Source: Pseudosulfitobacter sp. DSM 107133 (GTDB lineage Bacteria; Pseudomonadota; Alphaproteobacteria; Rhodobacterales; Rhodobacteraceae). From it: 64,000 bases of DNA. Numbering within the stretch: the first letter of the stretch is position 1; every line of letters begins with the position of its first letter. The notes under the pieces were generated by a model. It was not told the DNA's origin, did not search any database, and saw only the letters and a program-made list of their open reading frames with translations. The stretch lies in assembly GCF_022788695.1 (NCBI RefSeq), contig NZ_CP085156.1, positions 1 through 64,000 of the forward strand. The letters are read 5' to 3'. This document shows positions 44,153 to 52,312 of this stretch, in pieces. Made by a program: the position numbers and the translations under genes.

Positions 44153-44166
44153 GTTCAATTGTGAAC
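44153..44166 (-). promoter_or_regulatory. IclR-2 operator palindrome
   Basis: GTTCA-ATTG-TGAAC, an exact inverted repeat 12 bases before the IclR-2 start. Same half-sites and spacing as 29732-29745 at the catabolic operon promoter. Confidence 0.65.
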
Positions 44167-44352
44167 TACATACTCAACTCATCCGGGCGTGACAACAGTT
44201 GCCGGTCCAGTACCACGAGCCGAGGTTGCATCGCGGTTCTTGTTCTGCGTCAAGGCACTATCCGCATGAGTTCTACTGGCAAAACGTCAAATTATGTAGA
44301 TTCCGCACATCTTTACCTTCGGCGCATCCGGCCAGATCAGTGAGCCAACAGA

Positions 44353-44490
44353 TGATTCACTCCAGCCTTACCCGGCGGTCCTTTCCGGGCACATCGGCCG
44401 CCAGCATCGCCTGCCTGTCGGCCGGTGGTCCGGCGATGGCGCAGGGCAACACCTTCCGCTTCATCACGCTGTTCAGTTCTCAGTGGCAAT
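44353..44490 (+). pseudogene. remnant of a TctC/Bug-family binding protein gene
   Basis: The frame encodes a Tat-like signal peptide (LTRRSFPGTSAASIACLSAG, AMAQ) and then GNTFRFITLFSS, the start of a mature Bug-type protein, after which homology is lost and LysR-1 sequence follows. It is divergent from IclR-2. Probably the leftover of a transporter operon removed by a deletion. Assignment is by resemblance only. Confidence 0.4.
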
Positions 44491-44496
44491 CAACGT

Positions 44497-45393
44497 CTAT
44501 ATCCCTGCAAAGGATCGTTGCGCGTATGAACTGAATAGTTCTACCAAACAATTTGATCGCAGTCGCCCTGACCGCGCCAAGGCAATGCGGTGAGGTGCAA
44601 GTTTCCCAGTGAGAGGCATCCGAACAATGGGCCGTTGATCATACGCAGTACGATGCGGAATATCGGTCGCTAGAAGCCCAACGCCCAGACCATTTGCGAC
44701 CATCGAACGCAGCATCTCGACAGATCCAGTTTCGTGAGCAATTTGTGGGCTGATTCCATGCATTTGAGCTAACGTGAGAAAATAGCTGCGACTGTGTGGC
44801 AAGCTCATTAAGATCAGTGGTTCTTGCAGCAATTCTGCCATGCTGATGGCCTTTCGGCCTGCTAACGGATGGCCGCCGGGTAGAAGGCCATAGGGTCGGA
44901 TATCTGCAAGCGGCGTAATCTTGAGGCTTGAGGGGAGGCCCAAATCATAGATTAGGGCGACGTCAATTTGACCGGTCTCAAGCCATCCGGAGAGGGTTTC
45001 CAGATTTGCCTCATGCAGGCGCACTTGGTTGCCTGGGGATTCATCCTGAAATCCGCGCACCAGCCTTGGCGCATAACGGGGGCCAAGGGTTGAGAAAACT
45101 CCGAGATTCAAGATGGCATTTTCTGCATTGTTGGCATTCAATGTACGCTGAGCGTCTGTACGTAAGATTCTGAACTCACCAAGCTTTTGTCGCCCATAAT
45201 GCGTTAGAACGACCCCTTGGCCAGCGGTGCGCGCGAAGAGAGGACGGCCGAAGTGTTCCTCAACTTTCGCAATCGCCAAGGATACAGAGGGCTGCGAAAC
45301 GTTCAATATGCGCGCGGCGGCGGCTGTGCTGCCCCCATCCGCTGTGGCAATCACGTAGTCAATTTGCCGTAGGCTTATAGGTATAGGTTTCAT
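44497..45393 (-). CDS. LysR-family regulator (LysR-1)
   Basis: 298 residues: N-terminal HTH (GSTAAAARILNVSQPSVSLAIAKVEEHFG) and a periplasmic-binding-like effector domain (NLGVFSTLGPRYAPRLVRGF, GQIDVALIYDLG). It is divergent from the CoA-transferase gene across 81 bases, the classic layout for a LysR protein and its target operon. Confidence 0.9.
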   Translation of the reverse strand: MKPIPISLRQIDYVIATADGGSTAAAARILNVSQPSVSLAIAKVEEHFGRPLFARTAGQGVVLTHYGRQKLGEFRILRTDAQRTLNANNAENAILNLGVFSTLGPRYAPRLVRGFQDESPGNQVRLHEANLETLSGWLETGQIDVALIYDLGLPSSLKITPLADIRPYGLLPGGHPLAGRKAISMAELLQEPLILMSLPHSRSYFLTLAQMHGISPQIAHETGSVEMLRSMVANGLGVGLLATDIPHRTAYDQRPIVRMPLTGKLAPHRIALARSGRLRSNCLVELFSSYAQRSFAGI

Positions 45394-45474
45394 CTATCGC
45401 CATATGAGGATTCGATATTTCTGTATATACCTACCCTCGTAGTAAACTCCAGCCATTCAAGCCAGAGGTTCTAC

Positions 45475-46650
45475 ATGCAACAGACATCAGCCACGATAAA
45501 TGCGAAGCCACTTGACGGGGTGCGCGTGCTCGACTTCACGCGCGTGCTAGCTGGCCCTTATTGCACCGCGCTTATGGCCGATTTGGGCGCCGATGTCATC
45601 AAAGTGGAAGCCGCCCTCGGCGATGACTACCGCCATATCGGACCGTTCAAGCACGGCGAGAGCCTTCTGTTTCAATCGATAAACCGTGGCAAACGCTCGA
45701 TTGTTCTTAACCTAAAGTCTGCGGCGGATATTGCCAAAATCAAACAGCTGCTGGCAGATACGGATGTTCTTGTTGAGAACTTTCGCCCGGGCGTGATGGA
45801 AAAATTGGGCCTTGGGGTTAAGGCCCTGTCCACCGCATTTCCAAAGCTGGTCTATGTGTCGGTTTCCGGCTTTGGGCAGACAGGGAGTAACACGGCAAAA
45901 CCGGCTTATGACATCATCATTCAAGCCATGAGCGGCCTGATGGATGTGACGGGAGAGCAAACCGGCACACCAACGATGATTGGCGAAGCTTTGGGCGATG
46001 TGGCAGGCGGGCTTTTTGCGGCATGGGGTACTATGGTGGCCCTGTTTGACCGCAGCCGGACAGGAAAAGGGCGGCACGTGGATGTTGCGCTTTTTGATGC
46101 GCTGACATCGATGATGCCGCTGTTGGCCTGCCGCACCTTGATGGGCGGTGAAGCCCCCAAGCGAACCGGCAACCGGCACGCGCTGTCGGCGCCGTTCGGC
46201 ACCTATCCGGCAGGGGATGGGCATTTTGCTGTGGCGGTTCTGAACGATCGTTTGTTTGCAACTTTCTGTGAGGTTATCGAACTGCCAGAGCTGGCCAATG
46301 ATCCGCGCTTTCTCACGGATCCGCTGCGCCGCGAAAACGAACCCGCCCTTGCCGAACAGATCGCGCTCTGGGCTGGCACACGCAACGTGGCCGAAGTTGT
46401 TGCCAGCCTGTCCGTCCGCGGGATACCTGCATCTGAGATCCAGTCGGTTGCACAGGCCTGGGCCTCGTCGCAAGCCGTGGAGCGCGGCCTTGCGTCGGAG
46501 GTGGAGCACCCAGTTTTGGGGCGTCTGAACGTGCCAGAGCAACCAGTACATTTCGGTGGTGCCGTCCGTGGGGGCCGCTCTGCGGCACCGGGGTTGAACG
46601 CAAATGAAGCAGAAATTCTAGCGACACTGGCCAAAGGAGACAACAAATGA
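45475..46650 (+). CDS. CaiB/BaiF family III CoA-transferase
   Basis: 391 residues with the family start LDGVRVLDFTRVLAGPYCTALMADLGADVIKVE, FQSINRGKRSIVLNLKS, VENFRPGVMEKLGL and the active-site Asp region AYDIIIQAMSGLMDVTGEQTG (Asp near residue 164). It moves CoA from a donor such as succinyl-CoA to an organic acid. Overlap of four bases with the acyl-CoA dehydrogenase suggests a two-step pathway: activation, then alpha,beta-oxidation. Glutarate-type acids fit such pairs, but the substrate is not fixed by sequence. Confidence 0.9.
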   Translation: MQQTSATINAKPLDGVRVLDFTRVLAGPYCTALMADLGADVIKVEAALGDDYRHIGPFKHGESLLFQSINRGKRSIVLNLKSAADIAKIKQLLADTDVLVENFRPGVMEKLGLGVKALSTAFPKLVYVSVSGFGQTGSNTAKPAYDIIIQAMSGLMDVTGEQTGTPTMIGEALGDVAGGLFAAWGTMVALFDRSRTGKGRHVDVALFDALTSMMPLLACRTLMGGEAPKRTGNRHALSAPFGTYPAGDGHFAVAVLNDRLFATFCEVIELPELANDPRFLTDPLRRENEPALAEQIALWAGTRNVAEVVASLSVRGIPASEIQSVAQAWASSQAVERGLASEVEHPVLGRLNVPEQPVHFGGAVRGGRSAAPGLNANEAEILATLAKGDNK

Positions 46651-47783
46651 CCTATCCCATGCTTGAGGACGAACGTGCCGTGATCAACCAGATTGAGCGG
46701 TTCTCGCAAGAGGTTTTGGCCTCCAAGGCCGCGCAGATTGACGAAGAAGCGATCTTTGCGACCTATCATTTGCCCGCCATGGCCGAGATGGGCCTGATGG
46801 GGATGAACCTGCCCGAAGACGCAGGTGGCCTGGGCCTTTCCGGCCCGGCGCTTTATGCAGCGGTTGAGGCCGTCGCGGGGGCTTGTGGCTCGACTGCATC
46901 GATGCTGACAGCGCATTTTCTGGCAACGGATTCGGTCTTGTTGGGCGGGGATGCTGCCCTCAAGGCCCGTCTGTTGCCTGATGCAGCCGCGGGCAGCGCC
47001 TTGGGTGCATTCGCTTTGACTGAGCCTCAAGCCGGCTCCAACCCCGCGGATATGACAACCTACGCTGTGCGGGAAGGCTTAGGATACCGGATCAAGGGGA
47101 GCAAATGTTTCATTTCCAATGCCGGTGCGGCTGACTTCATTGTGGTTTATGCGAAGACAGATAGAACAGTCGGCGCGCCAGGTGTCAGCGCCTTTATCGT
47201 GGAGCCAAAGGCCATCACAGGTGTCGATATCGCCCCGAACGAGCGGACAATGGGGCTGAAAGGCGGGCATGTGTTTGGTATTACTTTCGACTGCTGGGTG
47301 CCGGAGGCGAACCGGCTTGGCGATGAAGGAACAGGGTTTCGCACTGCTATGAAGGTGCTGGACAACGGTCGCATTGAAGTTGCCGCGCAGGCCACCGGCA
47401 TAGCCGCTGCGGCGTTGAATGCAGCAATCTCTTATGCCAAGGAGCGCAAAGTCGGCGGCCATCCAATTGGTGATTTTCAAGGCTTGCAATTTATGCTGGC
47501 CGATTGCGCCACAGAACTGGCTGCGGCGCGGGCGCTCTCAATGCAGGCGGCCGCCAAACGTGGCACTTCTAGCCGATATTCGACCGAGTCTGCCTTTGCC
47601 AAACTATACGCAACCGAAGCCGCGTGGCGCATCGCGGACAGAGCTCTACAAATCCATGGCGGATATGGGTATACACGCGACTTCCCATTGGAACGCTACC
47701 TGCGAGACCTGCGCATTTTCCGGATATACGAAGGATCTTCAGAGATCCAACGCACCATAATCGCGCGTGGGCTGCTATCTTAA
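46647..47783 (+). CDS. acyl-CoA dehydrogenase
   Basis: 378-residue FAD enzyme with family motifs GAFALTEPQAGSNPADM, the substrate-binding SNAGAADFIVVYAKT and the C-terminal ALQIHGGYGYTRDFPLERYLRD. The catalytic Glu is in the IYEGSSEIQR segment near the C-terminus. Normal length and intact. The stop lies 12 bases before the terminal repeat of an IS6-type remnant. Confidence 0.92.
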   Translation: MTYPMLEDERAVINQIERFSQEVLASKAAQIDEEAIFATYHLPAMAEMGLMGMNLPEDAGGLGLSGPALYAAVEAVAGACGSTASMLTAHFLATDSVLLGGDAALKARLLPDAAAGSALGAFALTEPQAGSNPADMTTYAVREGLGYRIKGSKCFISNAGAADFIVVYAKTDRTVGAPGVSAFIVEPKAITGVDIAPNERTMGLKGGHVFGITFDCWVPEANRLGDEGTGFRTAMKVLDNGRIEVAAQATGIAAAALNAAISYAKERKVGGHPIGDFQGLQFMLADCATELAAARALSMQAAAKRGTSSRYSTESAFAKLYATEAAWRIADRALQIHGGYGYTRDFPLERYLRDLRIFRIYEGSSEIQRTIIARGLLS

Positions 47784-47794
47784 CGAAACACGAT

Positions 47795-48243
47795 GGCATT
47801 GCCAAGTTGTTTGTGTTTGTCGAAGCGGGTAGAGGCCGGGGCATGCGATCCCATCGTCCATGCCGCGCCTGAAGGGCTTTCGTTTTCCGCGTGAGGTGAT
47901 TTCCTATGCGGTTTGGGCTTACCATCGCTTTGCCCTGAGCAGCGCGGATGTGGAAGATCTCTTGGCGGAGCGAGGCGTCATCGTCAGCCGCGAGACCATC
48001 CGTCTTTGGGTCAACCGGTTTGGTGCGTATTTTGCCGCGTGTATCCGCCGCGATCGACCGCGCCCGAACGACAACTGGCACATGGACGAAGTGGTGATCC
48101 CGATCAATCGCGTGAAGCACTGGCTGTGGCGCGCGGTCGACGCCAAAGGTGACACGCTCGACATTCTGGTCCAGGCACGCCGCAATGCACGCCTCAAATT
48201 TCTCTGCTGCCACTTTGCCACGCTGACGGAGGATCGAAATTAA
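47795..48243 (+). pseudogene. IS6-type element, right half missing
   Basis: It starts with the terminal repeat GGCATTGCCAAGTTGTTTG at 47795. The frame from 47860 encodes LKGFRFPREVISYAVWAYHR, SSADVEDLLAERGVIVSRET and the first catalytic Asp in HMDEVVIPINR, and ends after VQARRNARLK with unrelated residues. The second Asp and Glu and the right repeat are gone. It is a different IS6 branch from the copy at 26.8 kb, and the same as 54.7 kb. Confidence 0.8.
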
Positions 48244-48297
48244 GAAACTCGAAGGCCAACGTGCAACGTAAAAACGCATCTGTTCATCCAGAATATG

Positions 48298-49203
48298 TCA
48301 ACCGCATCCAGTGTCCTGGTACCTTGAGCGGCTAAGTTCCACGAGTTGGCTCATAAAGGGCTCGAGGCACTCATGGGTTTTCTCAGCCTTGGGAAGAAAG
48401 AACGCAATTTCGAAACCAACATCCAAGTTGCACGGAACAAGCGCCACATCCCGTCGGATCTCTGACGTGACACTCGCCGGATCGGCGAACGTGAACCCCA
48501 TCCCGTTTCGGACAAACCAATAAGCGACATCTGAGGTCGAGACCTCATGAGTTACCTCCAGGCCATGTCCGTCACGCAACAGCGCCGCATCGACTGCGGT
48601 TCGAATGGCCGAATGCCTGTTCAAGGCGATGTACTGCTCAGTGCGCAGGTCGGCAATCGTGAGATTTTCGCGGTCAGCGAGCGGATTTTTTCTGGGAACC
48701 ATCACCTGAAGAACGGCACGCGCCAATCGGCGGGTTTCGAGCCCTTCCACCGGAATTGGCAAAGATGAAACCCCCACATCATAACCGCCGTACAGCAAGC
48801 GCCGACCGAATTCGCGGCGGGGACAGACATCGACGTTGAATCGTCGCGTTTGTTCCTCTTGGTGGACCCGCGCCAGGACAGGAAGTACGAGCCCGTCGAC
48901 GATCCTGGGCAGACACAGGACCCTAAGTGGGGCAATCTCTTTTCTACGACTTTGCGCCAACACAGCTGGCAGATTGTCGATGGATTGCAGAATGCGCACC
49001 GCCTCAGGCATCAGCGCCTCGGCTTCCGGAGTCGGGTGCAGTCTCTTGCGCTCCCGGGTGAAAAGCGGCTCGCCAAGCTCTTCTTCAAGCAACCTGATCA
49101 ACCGGCTTGCCGCAGGCTGACTGATGTTGAGTTTTTCCGACGCGCGCGACAGCGTCAGCCTGTCCATAATCTCCACGAACAAGCGCAAAGCCCGGATATT
49201 CAT
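48298..49203 (-). CDS. LysR-family regulator (LysR-2)
   Basis: 301 residues starting MNIRALRLFVEIMDRLTLSR, HTH to about residue 60 (ASEKLNISQPAASRLIRLLEEELG), then an effector domain. An ATG 18 bases earlier is in frame but the family N-terminus favours this one. Divergent from tctC across 120 bases, so it should control the transporter operon. Confidence 0.9.
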   Translation of the reverse strand: MNIRALRLFVEIMDRLTLSRASEKLNISQPAASRLIRLLEEELGEPLFTRERKRLHPTPEAEALMPEAVRILQSIDNLPAVLAQSRRKEIAPLRVLCLPRIVDGLVLPVLARVHQEEQTRRFNVDVCPRREFGRRLLYGGYDVGVSSLPIPVEGLETRRLARAVLQVMVPRKNPLADRENLTIADLRTEQYIALNRHSAIRTAVDAALLRDGHGLEVTHEVSTSDVAYWFVRNGMGFTFADPASVTSEIRRDVALVPCNLDVGFEIAFFLPKAEKTHECLEPFMSQLVELSRSRYQDTGCG

Positions 49204-49323
49204 ATCTTCCCATCCAATCATCCATTTTTTGGATTAGTACATCAGTTAATTCTAATTTTTTTATCATATGGTCTCGGTATATGGTCGAAAGCAACATCAA
49301 CTTTCCGTTCAAAGGACCGAGCC

Positions 49324-50280
49324 ATGAATAGACGCCACTTTCTAGCCGCCTCTGCTGCTTCCACCATTTCCCTGATTTCCGCCTCGCCTGCCTTGGCGGA
49401 GTGGACGCCGCGCCGGCCGATCAACGCCATCGTGCCCTATGATGCGGGCGGCGGCACTGATACAATTGCACGCGCGCTTGCAGCCTCGATGAGCGAGGCC
49501 TTGCCGGTTCCCGTGGTTGTTGTGAACCGTCCCGGCGCATCGGGGATTGTTGGTGCAACATCGGTTGCAAACGCCACGGCTGATGGCAGCACCATCATGA
49601 TCACCTCTGGCGGTTCATTCGTGCTGAACTCGGTCATGAAAGAGCTCGAAATTGATCCCTTTGAGGATTTCGTGACCATCGCGCAGATTGGGGATTTGAC
49701 GACCGCTTTGATGGTTCCCGTCAACAGCCCGTTCCAGACGGTTGAGGACCTGATCCAAGCCGGGCAGGCAGCACCGGGCAGCCTTCGTTGGTCCCACACG
49801 GGTCGCGGCAGTTTCCACCATGTGGCGGGGCAGGGTTTTCTGAATGCGATGGGGCTAACAGCGGTTGACGTGGCCTTCAAGGGCGGCTCGGCAACGCGTG
49901 CCGCCGTTATTGGCGGGCAAGTCGATTTTGGCATGATCGGAATCCAGCAATTGGCAGGTTTCACCCAAGAGCTTCGTCCGCTGGCTCTGGTTTCGAACGA
50001 GCGGGACATGTTCTCGCCTGACGTTCCCACCTTTGCCGAACTTGGGCTCGATGTCCCCGTGATCAGTTCACCGATTGCGGTCTTCGCCCCCAAAGATACG
50101 CCTGATGATGTGGTGTCTGCACTTCAGGAAACTGTCGCGGCCGCGGCTGCGACAGTTTCCTTCAAAGAGCTGATGGAGAATGGCAACAACGCGCCAAGTT
50201 ACCTTACCGGCGCCGACACCCGTGCAAAGCTCATGCAGATGCAGGAAGACGCGCGCGCGATCGTTGCGTCGTTGAACTGA
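49324..50280 (+). CDS. tctC: TctC/Bug-family solute-binding protein
   Basis: 318 residues with a Tat-type signal (MNRRHFLAASAASTISLISA, cut after ALA), then RPINAIVPYDAGGGTDTIARALA and NRPGASGIVGATSVANATADG, the two loops that hold a carboxylate ligand in Bug proteins. The export route through Tat rather than Sec is noteworthy but known in the family. First gene of a tctCBA operon; ligand unknown. Confidence 0.9.
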   Translation: MNRRHFLAASAASTISLISASPALAEWTPRRPINAIVPYDAGGGTDTIARALAASMSEALPVPVVVVNRPGASGIVGATSVANATADGSTIMITSGGSFVLNSVMKELEIDPFEDFVTIAQIGDLTTALMVPVNSPFQTVEDLIQAGQAAPGSLRWSHTGRGSFHHVAGQGFLNAMGLTAVDVAFKGGSATRAAVIGGQVDFGMIGIQQLAGFTQELRPLALVSNERDMFSPDVPTFAELGLDVPVISSPIAVFAPKDTPDDVVSALQETVAAAAATVSFKELMENGNNAPSYLTGADTRAKLMQMQEDARAIVASLN

Positions 50281-50305
50281 GGCAAGTCTATTAAAAGGGG
50301 CGATC

Positions 50306-50776
50306 ATGCCACTCAATTTGCATCAAACGGGTCCAGCGATCGCCCTTCTCGCCACGGGCGCGGTTGCTGTGACCGCCAGTTTCTGGATTCCGCTCGATTA
50401 CGACGGGTCCATGAGTGTGCGGGTTTTCCCCTTGATCAGCGCCGGGGTCCTCATTCTGCTTGGCGGGCTGATGCTTCGGCCCGTCAAAGCGGATGAGAAA
50501 ACCGAGGCCAGTCAGTTAAGCATTCCGGCCGGTCCGCTGATGCTTCTGGCCTTGGTCGTTCTCTATCTGTGGCTCATTGGCAAGCTGGGGTATCTGATCT
50601 CGACCGGCCTTGTCACTCCTGTCGCACTCTGGCTATTCGGGATACGCAATCCGACTGGACTGGCGGTTGGCGCGCTGACAGCGCCTGTCATCTTCCATCT
50701 GATCTTTTTCGAAGCGCTCGGGGTGTTCCCACCTTACGGCGCATGGTTCGACCTGCTCGACCTGATCGGAGGCTGA
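50306..50776 (+). CDS. tctB: TctB small membrane subunit
   Basis: 156 residues with four hydrophobic helices (IALLATGAVAVTASFWI, VFPLISAGVLILLGGLML, LMLLALVVLYLWLIG, LAVGALTAPVIFHLIFFEAL), the size and layout of TctB. It is the minor membrane component of the tripartite transporter. AAAGGGGCGATC precedes the ATG. Confidence 0.85.
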   Translation: MPLNLHQTGPAIALLATGAVAVTASFWIPLDYDGSMSVRVFPLISAGVLILLGGLMLRPVKADEKTEASQLSIPAGPLMLLALVVLYLWLIGKLGYLISTGLVTPVALWLFGIRNPTGLAVGALTAPVIFHLIFFEALGVFPPYGAWFDLLDLIGG

Positions 50777-50779
50777 ACC

Positions 50780-52294
50780 GTGGATATCTTAATCGGCCTC
50801 GCCAATGTCCTGACAGATCCGATCATCCTGGCGTGGGTATTTGCCGCAGCGATTGTGGGTATGATCGTGGGCGCAATACCCGGCCTCACGGCCTCGGCGG
50901 CTATCGCGATGCTGGTGCCGCTCACATTCTATATGGAGCCTCTTTCAGCGCTCGCCTTCCTTTATGTCATCGGCAAGTCGGGGCGTTATGGCGGGTCCAT
51001 TGCCGCAATCCTGTTCAATACGCCCGGCACAGCCGCATCAGCGGCAACCCAGCTTGACGGATATCCTTTGGCGCAAAAGGGGCAGGCGTCCAAGGCAATG
51101 AAGGTCGCGACGATTTCGTCGGTCATCGGCGATTTCTTCGGTGAAATCGTTCTGATCGTCGGCGTTGCCTGGATCGCTGCCGTAGCCTTGCATCTTGGCC
51201 CGCCAGAGCTTTTTGCCATCTACCTCACCGCATTTGTGGTGATCGGCTCGGTGATCGGCAAATCAGTCCTTAAGGGATTGGCCAGCGCGGCCTTGGGCGT
51301 TGTGATCAAAATGGTGGGGCTGGACCCTGTCACCGGCGCCGAAAGATTTACCTTCGGGATAACAGAACTGATGGACGGGGTATCGCTTGTCCCGTTGATG
51401 ATCGGGATTTTTGTTCTGGCCGAGGTTTTTGAACAGGTGGCCAAGCGGAGCGACCCGGTTCAGATGGTCGATGAACCAGACGATCAGACCGCCCGAGACC
51501 GCAACCGACTGACCTGGGTCGAATTCCGGCCTTGCCTGCCGCATATCTTACGGTCGTCGGTCATAGGAACCGTTATCGGTATATTGCCGGGACTTGGCTC
51601 TACGATCGCTGCATTTGTGGCCTATGGCGAAGGCAAACGTCGGGCGAAGAATCCCGAGGCATGGGGCAAAGGCGCGCTTGAAGGCGTGGCCGCACCAGAG
51701 GCCGCCAACAATGCCGTTTCGGGCCCTTCAATGGCACCGCTTTTGACACTTGGGATACCCGGCTCGACCATCGGTGCCATTCTTGTTGGCGTCTTCCTGA
51801 TCCATGGCATCCAGATCGGCCCCACGCTTTTCGTGACATCACGCGAGCTGATTTATTCGCTTTTCGCCTGCGGGCTGATCGGCATCGTCATGTACGGGTT
51901 GATCGGATATTATGGTGCGGCTTTTGTCGGGCGCTTTATCGCCCGGGTCCCGACCGATATTCTCTATCCGATCATCATGCTGACGTCTGTCATGTCAGCC
52001 TATGTGTCACGGGGCAGCCTGTTCGACGTCGGCGTCATGATCCTTTTCGGCATCGTTGGCTGGGGCATGAAGCGGTTCGACTTCAACCCGGCCGCCTTTG
52101 TGATCAGCTTCGTTCTGGCAGGCGGCGCCGAAGAGGCATTCCGCCAGTCTCTCCGGCTATCTGACGCCGGTATTCTGATATTCGTCACCCGCCCCATTGC
52201 GTTGGCTTTCCTGCTGATTGGCATCTTTGTGCTTGTTTCCCGCGTTCGGAGCCTCCGGGCCCGACCGGTGGATGCGGCCCTGGACGACGCCTGA
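50780..52294 (+). CDS. tctA: TctA large membrane subunit
   Basis: 504-residue polytopic protein with the TctA signature stretches: GAIPGLTASAAIAMLVPLTF, YGGSIAAILFNTPGTAASAAT and the second half GILPGLGSTIAAFVAYGEGKR and TLGIPGSTIGAILVGVFL. About twelve helices. It is the ion-coupled transport channel, using the tctC protein as receptor. Three bases after tctB. Confidence 0.92.
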   Translation: MDILIGLANVLTDPIILAWVFAAAIVGMIVGAIPGLTASAAIAMLVPLTFYMEPLSALAFLYVIGKSGRYGGSIAAILFNTPGTAASAATQLDGYPLAQKGQASKAMKVATISSVIGDFFGEIVLIVGVAWIAAVALHLGPPELFAIYLTAFVVIGSVIGKSVLKGLASAALGVVIKMVGLDPVTGAERFTFGITELMDGVSLVPLMIGIFVLAEVFEQVAKRSDPVQMVDEPDDQTARDRNRLTWVEFRPCLPHILRSSVIGTVIGILPGLGSTIAAFVAYGEGKRRAKNPEAWGKGALEGVAAPEAANNAVSGPSMAPLLTLGIPGSTIGAILVGVFLIHGIQIGPTLFVTSRELIYSLFACGLIGIVMYGLIGYYGAAFVGRFIARVPTDILYPIIMLTSVMSAYVSRGSLFDVGVMILFGIVGWGMKRFDFNPAAFVISFVLAGGAEEAFRQSLRLSDAGILIFVTRPIALAFLLIGIFVLVSRVRSLRARPVDAALDDA

Positions 52295-52312
52295 TAAACT
52301 CCGGAGATTAAA

